The notes: generated from the letters alone by a model not told the origin. Positions 44,001-55,449 are shown, counted from the first letter of the stretch. The stretch: 64,000 nucleotides of DNA from Hahellaceae bacterium (GCA_024234575.1 JACKOB010000005.1:124001-188000); one strand, 5' to 3'. Made by a program: numbers and translations.

Positions 44001-44319
44001 CGTGATCGGTACCTCCAATGTTCATCCTGATTGTTATTTTGCGTCTGTAGCGGCATGCATTTACCTCAGACATTTATTCAATGGCGTAATATATGAACGT
44101 CTGCATCAATTTTCAACAATAGTGCTTTCAATAAGTTATGAACATTTTTTCACAATCAAGCCATTTGATCATAATCTGTGCAGAACAACCTCCAATAGCG
44201 CGTTACCTCTATTTTCTTTGCCCCTCCCTGGCAAAGTGGATACACTAACTGCTCTATTGGTGCGATGCCAATCTGGTTCGTCGCTAACTCACTGAATCAA
44301 CTCTTTACAAAGCTTCTTT
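44001..44319. other. Divergent intergenic region between the ABC operon and plsB
   Basis: 319 bases with no credible gene. A 7-bp hairpin (CTTTGCC with GGCAAAG) lies at 44216-44236, about 85 bases before plsB, without a T-run. Promoters for both directions are expected here; no ribosome site of note precedes plsB. Confidence 0.45.
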
Positions 44320-46830
44320 ATGCGAAATATTCTTGATGTAAGTTCTGTATTTTTTACTTTTCTACGAAAAATTCTGTTTTTCTGGGTCAGGACCAACACT
44401 GCCAACGGCACCCCCGAACAACTTAATCTCGACCCCAACAAACCAGTTTGCTACGTGCTCCAATACAGCTCACTCGCCAACCGGCTCGTGCTAGAGCAAG
44501 AGTGCATCAACGGCGGCCTGCCGTCTTCGCAAAAAGCGCTGAAAATGGCCAGCAACAATTTACGCCGTTCTTTTTTCTTCCTATATCGTCGCCAGGGACA
44601 GTTTTTCAGAAGACGTCAAAGCCCAGCTCTCACTATTCGACTAAAACAGCTTGTGCATGATGTAAAGAACACCGCCGACTCTGATATTCAAATCGTGCCT
44701 GTCTCGATATTTTGGGGGCGAGCGCCGCAAAAAGAAAAATCGCTATTTAAAGTTATTTTTTCTGATACCTGGTCGAACGCAGGCCGGTTACGAAAGCTGC
44801 TGACTATTTTAGTTCACGGCAAGAGCACTTTTGTGCAATTTAGCCAGCCGATATCACTAAAGCAGCTAATCGAAGAGTCCGAAATTTCAGAAGAGAGAGC
44901 CACACGTAAAACAGCCCGTGTGCTGCGCGTGCACTTCAGACGTGTGCGCCAGGCAGTAATCGGGCCAGATTTGTCGCACCGCAGAACCCTGGTTTACAAA
45001 TTGATCAGCACGCCTAGCGTTAAGGATGCAATTCGGGAGACAGCCAAAGCAGAAGACATTTCGCCAGAGAAGGTGAAAGCCCGCGCGTACAAATATGGGG
45101 ATGAGATTGCCTCTAACGTCTCGATGGCCACTGTAAGATTTCTGGACATTATCCTGTCTTGGGTGTGGAACAAAATCTACAATGGCGTAAAAATAACCAA
45201 CATCGAATCAGTGAAGGCCGTAGCAGAAGATCACGCTGTTATCTACACCCCTTGCCACCGCAGCCACATTGACTACCTGTTGTTATCTTATGTTCTTTTT
45301 AACAACGGCATTATGGTTCCGCATATAGCCGCTGGCATAAACCTAAACATGCCTATCGTCGGCTCTATTCTTCGTCGCGGTGGCGCGTTTTTCATGCGCC
45401 GCAGCTTTCGCGACAACCCCTTGTATGCAGCGATTTTTAACGAATACATGCACAGCATGCTAACCAAAGGCTATTCGGTTGAATACTTCATCGAAGGTGG
45501 ACGCAGCAGAACCGGCAGAACCCTCACCCCCAAAGCCGGCATGGTGGCAATGACTGTGCGCAGCTACTTACGCGACCACCGCAAGCCTATCGCATTTGTA
45601 CCCGTTTATGTGGGTTATGAGAAAATTCTGGAAGGGCGCACCTACCTTGGCGAGCTGCGAGGACAGAAAAAGGAGTCAGAATCTGTATTTGGCCTGTTCA
45701 AGTCGTTACGAAACCTGAAGAACTCATTTGGTCAGGTAAGCGTTAACTTTGGTGAGCCCATCATTCTCTCTGACGAATTAGATCGCTTGCAGCCACATTG
45801 GAAAGAACAGGCATACAACCTTGAATGCAAGCCCAAGTGGTTAAATGCAACCGTTGACGAAATTTCTAATAAGATTGCGACTCATATTAACAGCGCCGCA
45901 GCTGTTAATCCGGTGACGCTCGTTGCCACGGGTTTGCTGTCAACCACTCGACAAGCCATGGACGAACGCGCACTCATAGACATCATCGATAAATTCTGTG
46001 GTTTGCTCAAAGAGTATTCGTACAGCAACCAGATCACCCTTCCCGACGGCAATGCCAAAGAATGGGTGGCCTATGTAGAAGGTATGGGGCTCATCTCGCG
46101 TAACAGGCAGGATCTGGGTGATATTGTTAGCGTAGAAGGCAACAACGCCATTCTGCTCACTTACTATCGTAACAACACGTTGCATCTTTTTGCTGTTCCC
46201 GCGTTGATTGCCAGCTTCTTTCAGTACAACCCTTCCATGAAGAAAGCCAAGCTGATTGACCTGGTGCGCTCAGTCTACCCCTACATCAAATCAGAGCTGT
46301 TTATTCGTTATATGCAGGACGATTTGGACGAAGTTATACAGCACTGGCTGGATGTCATGGTTAACAACCACTTGCTGCAACAGGATAACGATATTTATAC
46401 ACGCCCTGGCACAGGAACCGAGCAGTTCGTTACACTAGGCGTTCTGGCACGCATAATTGTGCAAACCCTTGAGCGCTATTACATTGCCATTGCCTTGTTA
46501 CGTAAACACGGCAATGGCAGCATCACTGCCGACGAACTGGAAAAGCAAAGCACGCAAATGGCACAACGAATGTCGATCCTTTATGGCCTAAATGCACCAG
46601 AGTTCTTCGACAAATCACTATTCCGCAACTTTATCGCCACCCTAAAAGAGTACGAAATGCTGACCGAGGATTCCCATGGGAAGCTGTCATATGGCAAAGA
46701 GGTGGATGAAGTCGCAGATGATGCCAGACTGGTGCTTAACTCTGAATTCAGGCAAAGCATTTTACAGGTAACCAATGCAAGCCTGCTACAGCAAAAAGCG
46801 GATTTACAACCGTTACCTAACGAAGACTAA
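44320..46830 (+). CDS. plsB: Glycerol-3-phosphate 1-O-acyltransferase
   Basis: An 836-residue membrane-associated acyltransferase catalysing the first step of phospholipid synthesis, using acyl-ACP or acyl-CoA. The catalytic HRSHIDYLL motif is at about 314, GGAFFMRR follows, and IEGGRSRTGR and VPVYVGYEK mark the substrate-binding blocks. The length is near the E. coli enzyme (about 807). It is monocistronic with its own terminator. An acyl-CoA-using plsB fits an organism rich in exogenous fatty acids. Confidence 0.95.
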   Translation: MRNILDVSSVFFTFLRKILFFWVRTNTANGTPEQLNLDPNKPVCYVLQYSSLANRLVLEQECINGGLPSSQKALKMASNNLRRSFFFLYRRQGQFFRRRQSPALTIRLKQLVHDVKNTADSDIQIVPVSIFWGRAPQKEKSLFKVIFSDTWSNAGRLRKLLTILVHGKSTFVQFSQPISLKQLIEESEISEERATRKTARVLRVHFRRVRQAVIGPDLSHRRTLVYKLISTPSVKDAIRETAKAEDISPEKVKARAYKYGDEIASNVSMATVRFLDIILSWVWNKIYNGVKITNIESVKAVAEDHAVIYTPCHRSHIDYLLLSYVLFNNGIMVPHIAAGINLNMPIVGSILRRGGAFFMRRSFRDNPLYAAIFNEYMHSMLTKGYSVEYFIEGGRSRTGRTLTPKAGMVAMTVRSYLRDHRKPIAFVPVYVGYEKILEGRTYLGELRGQKKESESVFGLFKSLRNLKNSFGQVSVNFGEPIILSDELDRLQPHWKEQAYNLECKPKWLNATVDEISNKIATHINSAAAVNPVTLVATGLLSTTRQAMDERALIDIIDKFCGLLKEYSYSNQITLPDGNAKEWVAYVEGMGLISRNRQDLGDIVSVEGNNAILLTYYRNNTLHLFAVPALIASFFQYNPSMKKAKLIDLVRSVYPYIKSELFIRYMQDDLDEVIQHWLDVMVNNHLLQQDNDIYTRPGTGTEQFVTLGVLARIIVQTLERYYIAIALLRKHGNGSITADELEKQSTQMAQRMSILYGLNAPEFFDKSLFRNFIATLKEYEMLTEDSHGKLSYGKEVDEVADDARLVLNSEFRQSILQVTNASLLQQKADLQPLPNED

Positions 46831-46861
46831 TACGCAAGCTTAGGTCAGCAGCTTATCTCAG

Positions 46862-46890
46862 GCCGGATACATAACAGTTCCGGCTTTTTT
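46862..46890 (+). terminator. Rho-independent terminator after plsB
   Basis: GCCGGA at 46862-46867 pairs with TCCGGC at 46879-46884 across an 11-base loop and is followed by six T. It lies about 30 bases after the plsB stop and before the convergent rsmJ gene. Confidence 0.85.
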
Positions 46891-46903
46891 ATGGGCAGCC
46901 GAA

Positions 46904-47737
46904 TTAACTGTCTTTTCCTTTTAATTCATCCATCGATTTTAGTGCGTAAATATCATAACGACTGCTTTTACCCTCAATCGCTAACGTGCGCTGAGCGCCA
47001 TCAATACATGGTGCGAGTCGCGGGCGTTTTACCACCACTCGATATTTTGCCTTCGCTAATGCAGCAGTCAGTAACTCAGACGAGTCTGCGTCCGCCCCTA
47101 CGACATTTTTGAAATAACGCATTTCCTTTTTAACCAGCGATGACTTTTCTCTGGCCGGAAACATAGGATCAAGATAAATCACATCAGCAACAGCCGGCGT
47201 TTGTGCATTCAACCAGGATACGGCATTGGCAGACAGCAGCGTGATTCTATCCAGAATATCCATCTGATCAGGTTGCGCCTGAAGCCGGGCTCGACGCAAA
47301 CCATCATTCAGCAGCGCATAAACCACAGGTGATCTCTCTGCCGCAAGCACAGTGCACCCCAGTGTTGCCAACACAAAAGCATCTTGCCCTAACCCAGCGG
47401 TGGCATCGAAAACAGATGGCCGAATACCGGTCTTGAGTCCCACCGCTTTCGCAATTAACTGGCCACTGCCACCACCATGCTTGCGACGATGATCACTTTT
47501 TCCCTGAAGAAAATCTACCCTAACCGCCCCCCCCTCTTTTTTACTTACAGGGTACAGGGCTACGCCACCATCGTCGTAGACAAGGAGATACTGGCCCACT
47601 ACGTTACTTAATGCCTCTTCCAGTGAGCCAGCTTCAACAAAGGGCAAGCCACTGTCTTGCGCCATACCTTCGGCGGCTGCGGCGCAAGCTGAAGACAGGC
47701 TCGCCACAGTGATCCTTGAGCTATTTGAATCAGGCAT
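46904..47737 (-). CDS. rsmJ: 16S rRNA (guanine1516-N2)-methyltransferase
   Basis: A 277-residue SAM-dependent methyltransferase that modifies G1516 of 16S rRNA. Family segments include DFLQGKSDHRRKHGGG, the SAM loop VFDATAGLGQDAFVLA and the catalytic YLDPMFP motif. An upstream in-frame TTG exists; the ATG at 47737 gives the usual N-terminus though no strong ribosome site is seen. It converges with plsB. Confidence 0.92.
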   Translation of the reverse strand: MPDSNSSRITVASLSSACAAAAEGMAQDSGLPFVEAGSLEEALSNVVGQYLLVYDDGGVALYPVSKKEGGAVRVDFLQGKSDHRRKHGGGSGQLIAKAVGLKTGIRPSVFDATAGLGQDAFVLATLGCTVLAAERSPVVYALLNDGLRRARLQAQPDQMDILDRITLLSANAVSWLNAQTPAVADVIYLDPMFPAREKSSLVKKEMRYFKNVVGADADSSELLTAALAKAKYRVVVKRPRLAPCIDGAQRTLAIEGKSSRYDIYALKSMDELKGKDS

Positions 47738-47862
47738 AGTTTTTATCAACTTTTTGAAACAAGCCGCATGATATGCGCAGCAATCACAGGCAGCAAGAGC
47801 GAAACCTTATAGTCGGAGGTGTGTGTTCTTATAAAAATAAAACAGGCAGAAATGCGTATGGC

Positions 47863-48180
47863 TTAGACAAAAATATCAACACCCACCAACTCATCATCCT
47901 GATAGGGTGTGCGAGCATTTTCCTGGTAAGACTGCAGCGCACTTTGCGTCTTTTTGGGTAGTTCATCCGGATCACGGTAGCGCTGTAAATTCGTCGAGGA
48001 AGATTCTGCGCGCGCCGCCACTTTCCGCTCTATCACTTCCGGGTTTATCTGGTCTGCTGGTCGGCGTTGATTTTCTGGGCGATCATTTTCAACGCGCACA
48101 AGGTTAGGTTGATTGCCAGGCGTACCCACAACCCGTGAAGTTAAAACCGATGCCGCATACCCATTAATATCAACTGGCAT
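47863..48180 (-). CDS. Conserved small protein of unknown function
   Basis: A 105-residue soluble, largely disordered protein starting MPVDINGYAASVL, with a polar middle and an ordered C-terminal end (ALQSYQENARTPYQDDELVGVDIFV pattern, given in part). I recall similar proteins with a GVD-aromatic ending in pseudomonads, without a known role. It lies between rsmJ and tsaB on the same strand. Confidence 0.6.
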   Translation of the reverse strand: MPVDINGYAASVLTSRVVGTPGNQPNLVRVENDRPENQRRPADQINPEVIERKVAARAESSSTNLQRYRDPDELPKKTQSALQSYQENARTPYQDDELVGVDIFV

Positions 48181-48400
48181 AAACTAACTCACTGACGCAT
48201 ATGCACTTCACTATTACGTAACGCAAACAGCAGCCAATCATTTGGCGCTTTAAAAAAGTATAGACAATATCGATGGTTTTATGTGCAAATTTTAGTCAAA
48301 TATTTTGCAAAATAATGTCTACAGATTCTAACGCACAGGTTACCCTCAACAGGCCACCGGCGAACAAACTCGAGAACTGCCAATATCGGCACCAACTACT

Positions 48401-49117
48401 CTATCTTCCCGGCAATTTCTTCCAGGTTATTTCATTGCGCAAATAGACAGGTATAGCTTCATGTGCCGATAACAGCAAACCAGCATCATATTTTTTTTGT
48501 GCTATTTCGGCGATCACCGATGCTTTGGCAACTTCATCAACGTAAATGTTGACAGGTTCTTTTTGTGTGGCACGGACTATTTCTTCTTGATATATCCAGC
48601 CCCCACCTATCCCCAATAGCTTATCACCAGAGGCTACAGGCAGTTGCTTGGCGGTCAGCTCACCGGGCTTGATGACACAGTCTGGCACCAACGACTGCAA
48701 GCTTGCAGAACCGTTAACACAACGGTACTGATAGACTCCCCAGTAGACTTCATCCATTCGCGCATCAAAAGCTGCGGCCACGGTACAGTCACCGAAGTTT
48801 CTTATCAAAGGGTCGAAAGCAAGAGCTTCTAATGTCGATACAGATATAACCGGTATCCCCAAACCAAATGCCAACCCCTGAGCGATGCCGGCGGAGATGC
48901 GCAAACCCGTGAATGAGCCCGGTCCAGCGCCAAAGGCACAGGCTTCAATTTGAGTTTTTTTGATACCAGCCTCTGTTACAACCTCGTCAATCATTGGCAT
49001 GATCAAGTGTGTGTGCTGGCGAGGGCTTATCTGGAAACGCGAGAAGATCCGGCCATCGACCAGCAACGCGGCTGAACACCCGTCCGAAGAAGTATCAATA
49101 GCAAGTATTGTGCTCAT
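48401..49117 (-). CDS. tsaB: tRNA threonylcarbamoyladenosine biosynthesis protein TsaB
   Basis: A 238-residue ASKHA-fold protein that supports TsaD in making t6A37 in ANN-decoding tRNAs. The ILAIDTSSDGCSAAL start and FGAGPGSFTGLRI motif are diagnostic. It is about 130 bases downstream of adk, as I recall it being in pseudomonads, with a strong hairpin between them. Confidence 0.93.
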   Translation of the reverse strand: MSTILAIDTSSDGCSAALLVDGRIFSRFQISPRQHTHLIMPMIDEVVTEAGIKKTQIEACAFGAGPGSFTGLRISAGIAQGLAFGLGIPVISVSTLEALAFDPLIRNFGDCTVAAAFDARMDEVYWGVYQYRCVNGSASLQSLVPDCVIKPGELTAKQLPVASGDKLLGIGGGWIYQEEIVRATQKEPVNIYVDEVAKASVIAEIAQKKYDAGLLLSAHEAIPVYLRNEITWKKLPGR

Positions 49118-49193
49118 GCAATTACCACAGTAATAAGATGTCGACAGGTCTGCCGCATTATTTTAGCCGAGGAGTAATCAGCACACTGCAGAC

Positions 49194-49230
49194 CAGCACC
49201 AGGCAGACTATTCAACATTGCCTGGTGCTG
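49194..49230. repeat. Strong 12-bp hairpin between adk and tsaB
   Basis: CAGCACCAGGCA at 49194-49205 pairs perfectly with TGCCTGGTGCTG at 49219-49230 across a 13-base loop. It begins 17 bases past the adk stop. No T-run follows on the minus strand, so it may act as an RNA stability or attenuation element rather than a full terminator. Confidence 0.6.
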
Positions 49231-49247
49231 CCGAGGAGGAAGGTTGA

Positions 49248-50374
<1,127 letters not shown>

Positions 50375-51784
50375 TCAGGCTGCCAACTCGTCAGCAAGAA
50401 TATCCAGCTCGGTGCTATACTTTAACGCTTCAGCGACGATCTCTCGCCCTTGTTCACCAGAGAACCCCAGTGAACTAAACAAGACATCAACATCACCATA
50501 AGTGTCATGCTCGCCTATACCCGCTTCATGTAGTAGCAGATTACTCACCTGCACTAAATGCACGTAGGTTTCATGCTCTCCTACATAGCCTGGTACCTGA
50601 TGTAAAGCAGCTGCTTTCACTGCGGCCTCGGGCAAATTCCATAGTTTTAGCAAGATGCCACCAATAGTACCGTGGCCAAGTGAGATCACATCTTGCGCCC
50701 ATCCCATTCCGAACACCTGCCGCTCAAGCACACTCACCGGTGTCTCAGGATGCTGCGCTATCAACCCGCTCAGCATTTTGTACTCAGGGGTAAATATTTG
50801 CCCCATCAGTAAGATACCAAAATTATGCAACAGCCCTGCTAAATAAGCTGTTCCAGGCAACACCCCCTTATTACCGGGCATTTGCAGTGAGATTTGTTGA
50901 CACAAAAAGGCATTGTAAAGGGAATGTCGCCAAAAGTTGTTCAGCCCAAGTGGGCCATTAGCGGGAAGAACAAAGGCTCTCTTCGCCGCTAACCCCATCG
51001 CAATGTTTGCCACACGCTCAAAGCCAAGAACGATGGTCACGGCGTCTTTGACACTCTCTATTTTGCCAGGAAAATTAAACAGGGCTGATCTGGCATAACG
51101 CATTATTTGCGCTGCCAAACTAGGGTCCTGCTCGATGACGCGTACCAAATCGCCAACCTGACTGGCAGGATTGGTTACCAGGTGCAAAATACTAACAGCT
51201 ATCGCCGGCATTGGTGGCAACGAATAGACGCTTTGCAGCCTGCGTGCGACATCTTCCAGGGTTTTTAGTGGCTTTGTATCCAGCTCAAGAGACTGTAAAA
51301 CCGGTTCGCGCGCTACATTCCACCTGACACAGTCATGGCTTTGTAGCCCGTGCAGTAATTTTTGCGCGGCTGTTTTGGCAAAGTGGATCAAGCTTGTCTG
51401 GCTACCACTGCGCATCCAGACGCGGCTCAGGCCAAGCACATGCGTGTCTACCACGACCGGCAGCCCGTAGGCATTTGCCAAGGCAGGTGCTGCGCCTTCT
51501 TCACAATCTTTAAACAGACGATCACTTTGCCTAGCGGATAACAACTGAAAGGTGCGATGCAATGCCTTATTTAGCTTTGCGACGTCAAGCTCGGCATTAC
51601 TCGCATGGATGACAAACATAATACCCTGGCGATCAATTATTGGTGTCGCTACCAGAAGATGATCGGCAGGAATATCGACCAACTGCAACAACTGATCTGT
51701 TGTTTGCGCCACGCCATGAGGGATTTCACTATAGGGTATCTGGCGCTTCTCCAAATACTGGTTTAGCGTTTCTGCTATCGACAT
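50375..51784 (-). CDS. YbaK/aminoacyl-tRNA deacylase-like domain fused to HDOD domain
   Basis: A 469-residue protein. Residues 1-150 resemble the YbaK/ProX editing domain (MSIAETLNQYLEKRQIPYS, and VVDTHVLGLSRVWMRSG near the end). Residues 190-400 are an HDOD domain (LPPMPAIAVSILHLV; LAGLLHNFGILLMG). The GGGGAGG five bases before ATG 51784 fixes the start. Such fusions are found in pseudomonads; the function is unproven, likely signalling. Whether the editing domain keeps its catalytic lysine is not evident. Confidence 0.82.
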   Translation of the reverse strand: MSIAETLNQYLEKRQIPYSEIPHGVAQTTDQLLQLVDIPADHLLVATPIIDRQGIMFVIHASNAELDVAKLNKALHRTFQLLSARQSDRLFKDCEEGAAPALANAYGLPVVVDTHVLGLSRVWMRSGSQTSLIHFAKTAAQKLLHGLQSHDCVRWNVAREPVLQSLELDTKPLKTLEDVARRLQSVYSLPPMPAIAVSILHLVTNPASQVGDLVRVIEQDPSLAAQIMRYARSALFNFPGKIESVKDAVTIVLGFERVANIAMGLAAKRAFVLPANGPLGLNNFWRHSLYNAFLCQQISLQMPGNKGVLPGTAYLAGLLHNFGILLMGQIFTPEYKMLSGLIAQHPETPVSVLERQVFGMGWAQDVISLGHGTIGGILLKLWNLPEAAVKAAALHQVPGYVGEHETYVHLVQVSNLLLHEAGIGEHDTYGDVDVLFSSLGFSGEQGREIVAEALKYSTELDILADELAA

Positions 51785-52051
51785 ACATCCTCCCCGCATC
51801 ACCACCGGGATGACTCCCGTAGCAATACCGGTCACCCACTTAATTATTATTCACCCTTAGAACTTTGACTCCAGCACAGAAGGTGCTGGCAAGCAATATC
51901 CTAAGAATGAACCGTTATTAAGTTTAGTCTATACCTTTGCCCTGTGCATTAGTTGGTCAATATCACATTCTAAAACGGCAAATATTTAATTTTGTAAGCC
52001 TTGATAACCTTCTTTTACAACACGGCAACCGTCAGCAACAATCAGTCCAGA

Positions 52052-54688
52052 CTAGCCGGTATTACGCATGCCTGCAGCAATACCTGCCATGGTCACCTTT
52101 AACGCCTGTTCGACCTCTGCCATTCCTTCTGCGGGAAAATTTCTGTCTCTATACAATAATTCAGCCTGAAGGTAGTGCAATGGATCAGTATAGGGATTGC
52201 GCACACTCATCGAGTTTTTAAAGATCGGGTTATCGTTTAACAAGCGTGCTTGCTTTTTAAGCTGATTGATCGTATCCAGGGCATTACTTAGGCGACAACG
52301 TAAGTCTGCCCCCAATGCTTTTAGTTCTTCCGGTACCAGTCGTTTTTCGTAATAACAGGCAATATCAGGGTCTGCCTTCGCCAACACCATTTCTAACATA
52401 TCAATCGAAGTCTTGAAAAAAGGCCACTCTTGCACCATTTCCTGTAACAGCGCCTCATCACCGTTGCTCAATGCAGCAGACAATGCCACATCACTACCCA
52501 ACCAGGAGGGAAGCATCAGGCGCATCTGCGTCCAGGCAAATATCCAGGGGATCGCCCGCAGGCTTTCTATACCGCCCCCGGCTTTGCGTTTGGCAGGTCG
52601 ACTGCCCAAAGCCAGCTTGCTTAGCTCTTGTTCTGGCGTCGCAAAACGGAAATAAGAAACAAAATCAGCGTTGTCTCTAACCGTGTCTCGGTAAGACGAG
52701 AGGGAGGTTTCTGTCAACCGGTTCATTAATGTGCGCCACTGTGTTTTTGGTTCTACAGGCGGCATTAAAGATGCTTCCATTACGGCAGTGGTATACAAAA
52801 TAAGGCTTTGTAGTGCGACTTTTGGCATGCCGAATTTGAAGCGAATCATCTCGCCTTGCTCTGTAATCCTAAAACTGCCATTTACCGAGCCCGGAGGCTG
52901 CGACAAAATTGCGCGGTTAGCAGGGCCGCCGCCGCGCCCAACCGTACCACCACGACCATGAAAGAGGGTCAGCTTCACGTCATGCTTGCTGGCAACAGCA
53001 ACAAGGTTTTCCTGTGCTTGATACTGAGACCAGGCAGCCATTAGCTGGCCTGCATCTTTGGCAGAGTCAGAGTAGCCAATCATTACCTGCTGCCTGCCTT
53101 CGGTATATTCTCGATACCAATCAACAGATAATAGACGCTCAAGACAGTCGGGAGCACCTCGCAGATCATCGAGCGTTTCAAACAATGGCACCACCGGCAT
53201 AGGCTGCACCATGCCGCACTCACGCAGCAAAAGAATCACCGCGAGCACGTCGGAGGGCTGCCCCGCCATCGAAATAACGTAAGCACCCAGTGCTTCTTTC
53301 GGCTGCGCGGCGATAATCCTGCAAGTTGCCAGCACCTCTGCCGTTTCTTCTGAAACCGGCCAACGCTGGGGTAACAAAGGTCTCTTACCAGCCAGCTCAT
53401 CTAATAAGAAGGCCTGTTTACGCGACTCATCCCATTGCGCATAAGAGCCCAGTCCAAGGTACTGGGTAATCTCATCTATGGCTAAACGATGTCTGCTTGA
53501 TTCCTGCCGGATATCGAGTTTTACCAGCTCAAGGCCAAAACATTGTACCCGGCGAATCAAATCCAGCAGACCACCATCGGCGATCACTTGCATATTGCAA
53601 TCACAGAGTGATTGATAGCAGGCAAATAAAAGTTTCAGAAACTCTTCGTTGTCAGTTAAAACCTCTGCGGGTGACTCGACTGGCTGTGAAACCTGATCCT
53701 CACACCACTGCCGGGTAACTTGCAAACGTGTGCGAATTTGCCCAAGAACCACTCGGTAGGGCTCGTGGCTATGCCCCGCCATTTCGGCTACCTCGCTATT
53801 AGATTCGCTCATTGAGAGTTCGCCACGTAAAGCTTCTAAATCTCGCAAATAGAGGTCTGCTGCCATCCAACGGCTCAACGCAAAAACCCGGCGAGTGACA
53901 TCGGCTGTGACGTTTGGGTTGCCGTCCCGGTCTCCCCCCATCCAGGAAGCGATTTTTACAGGGCAGGCATCCAGCGGTAAACGCACACCCACTTCTTTTT
54001 CAAGCGCGGCACTCATTCTGTTTAAAAACTGCGGCACCGCCTGCCAAAGACTGTTTTCAATGACAGCATAACCCCACTTCGCCTCGTCAATAGCGGTGGG
54101 CCGGTCGCGGCGAATTTCATCTGTATTCCACGCCTGCGAGACTAACTGCCTTAATCGCCGGAGGATATTATCCCGTTCGTAGGCGGTTAGGTCATCCTGG
54201 TCCAGTTGCGCCAGACAACCAGCCAAGGCATCGTACTTCTGAATATGGGTGCGTCGGGTAACTTCGGTTGGATGGGCGGTTAGCACGAACTCAATGTGCA
54301 ACTGACTCACCAGCGTTTTAATCTGCTCGTCAGTCACACCCTGCCCTTTTAGCCTGACCAACAACTCCTGCATGGTTTCAAGATCGGCCCCCACTTCATT
54401 GTGCTGCTTGCGTCGCACACCATGGTATTGCTCTGCAATATTCGCCAGATTTAAAAATTGATTGAAAGCCCGCGTAACTGGCAGTAACTCATCATCTGAC
54501 AACCCACTGAGTATTTCGATAAGTTTTTCACTGCCCGAGCCCGTATCTTTACGACCGGCTTTCGCAGCCGTTCTAATAGCTTCAATTTTTTGCAGAAATT
54601 CGTCACCCAGCTGACTTCGGATGCTGTCCCCCAACATCCCCCCAAGCATTCTCACATTATCTCTTAATGCCGGATCCAACTCAGCCAT
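52052..54688 (-). CDS. ppc: Phosphoenolpyruvate carboxylase
   Basis: An 878-residue enzyme making oxaloacetate from PEP and bicarbonate, replenishing the TCA cycle. Catalytic segments are VLTAHPTEVTRRT near 135, GYSDSAKDAG near 540 and FHGRGGTVGRGGGP near 570. The length equals the E. coli enzyme within a few residues, and the C-terminus keeps the usual small-residue ending (MRNTG). It is read as a single gene. Confidence 0.96.
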   Translation of the reverse strand: MAELDPALRDNVRMLGGMLGDSIRSQLGDEFLQKIEAIRTAAKAGRKDTGSGSEKLIEILSGLSDDELLPVTRAFNQFLNLANIAEQYHGVRRKQHNEVGADLETMQELLVRLKGQGVTDEQIKTLVSQLHIEFVLTAHPTEVTRRTHIQKYDALAGCLAQLDQDDLTAYERDNILRRLRQLVSQAWNTDEIRRDRPTAIDEAKWGYAVIENSLWQAVPQFLNRMSAALEKEVGVRLPLDACPVKIASWMGGDRDGNPNVTADVTRRVFALSRWMAADLYLRDLEALRGELSMSESNSEVAEMAGHSHEPYRVVLGQIRTRLQVTRQWCEDQVSQPVESPAEVLTDNEEFLKLLFACYQSLCDCNMQVIADGGLLDLIRRVQCFGLELVKLDIRQESSRHRLAIDEITQYLGLGSYAQWDESRKQAFLLDELAGKRPLLPQRWPVSEETAEVLATCRIIAAQPKEALGAYVISMAGQPSDVLAVILLLRECGMVQPMPVVPLFETLDDLRGAPDCLERLLSVDWYREYTEGRQQVMIGYSDSAKDAGQLMAAWSQYQAQENLVAVASKHDVKLTLFHGRGGTVGRGGGPANRAILSQPPGSVNGSFRITEQGEMIRFKFGMPKVALQSLILYTTAVMEASLMPPVEPKTQWRTLMNRLTETSLSSYRDTVRDNADFVSYFRFATPEQELSKLALGSRPAKRKAGGGIESLRAIPWIFAWTQMRLMLPSWLGSDVALSAALSNGDEALLQEMVQEWPFFKTSIDMLEMVLAKADPDIACYYEKRLVPEELKALGADLRCRLSNALDTINQLKKQARLLNDNPIFKNSMSVRNPYTDPLHYLQAELLYRDRNFPAEGMAEVEQALKVTMAGIAAGMRNTG

Positions 54689-55032
54689 CTCTTACCTCAC
54701 CTATGATTAAGCGTACAATTCATCTGCCCTGTAAACGTCATCCACAGGGGCTTAAGCCTGAATATATTTGATTCATTTCAATACTCTATGCACCCTGCGA
54801 AAGAATGTCCAGATTGGCAACCCCCCATTCGCAGTCAATTCAAATAATTAACACTCTCAGACTTAAAATTTTAATTTTAAACCAGCAACCCGCTTCCTCA
54901 CTGTTAAAAATATAAGCATCAGCTAAACTGATATAAGGTATTTGCGCGAGTGAGCAAAGCATCGCAGACGAATTAACTCGCGCAGTAAATACCAATGTAT
55001 CGAGAGTAGTGTCCAATAGACAGGTGGTCGTA
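54689..55032. promoter_or_regulatory. Divergent region with a bulged long hairpin in the plus-strand leader
   Basis: This 344-base region lies between ppc and the 55033 gene. GGTATTT plus GCGCGAGT (54937-54951) pairs with ACTCGCGC (54976-54983) and AAATACC (54987-54993), leaving a 3-base AGT bulge and a 24-base loop. The structure is 40 bases upstream of the plus-strand start codon, so it would be in the mRNA leader or form a palindromic operator. The rest is AT-rich. Confidence 0.55.
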
Positions 55033-55377
55033 ATGAAAATTTCAAAGCTTGCTCAACATTGGGAAGATCATGCAAAAGCACGGATGACTAACAAAGAATA
55101 TCGTTTAAAACTACCATTGGAAGATGCTGCACGCATTGCGGCGCTATCAGAAATGTACCCTAAAAGAACCCCGGAAGAACTGATCGGAGAATTGCTGTCA
55201 GCGGCGCTGGATGAGCTGGAAACCAGTTTACCCTACGTGCGCGGCGATAAAGTGCTAACTATCGATGAAATGGGTGATCCGCTTTACGAAGATGTTGGCC
55301 CTACACCGAAGCTGTTGGATCTCAGTAAAAAATATATGGCAATGTTGAAACAGGATCAAAAAGCTGCCAACGGTTAG
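55033..55377 (+). CDS. Conserved small protein, annotated elsewhere as pilin-assembly/type 1 pili tip-like
   Basis: A 114-residue soluble, acidic protein starting MKISKLAQHWEDHA. It includes LPLEDAARIAALSEMYPKR and a strongly conserved DPLYEDVGPTPK ending. Similar proteins occur in pseudomonads under pilus-related names that I believe have little experimental basis. AGGTGG six bases before ATG 55033 favours this start over an upstream in-frame codon at 55009. No signal peptide or membrane helix is present, which argues against a pilus subunit. Confidence 0.65.
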   Translation: MKISKLAQHWEDHAKARMTNKEYRLKLPLEDAARIAALSEMYPKRTPEELIGELLSAALDELETSLPYVRGDKVLTIDEMGDPLYEDVGPTPKLLDLSKKYMAMLKQDQKAANG

Positions 55378-55449
55378 CGAATCAACGGCGCACAGCGTTC
55401 AGGCACGTGACTGCAGCCATTTTTAATGTGCCAACAACGGATAAATCCG

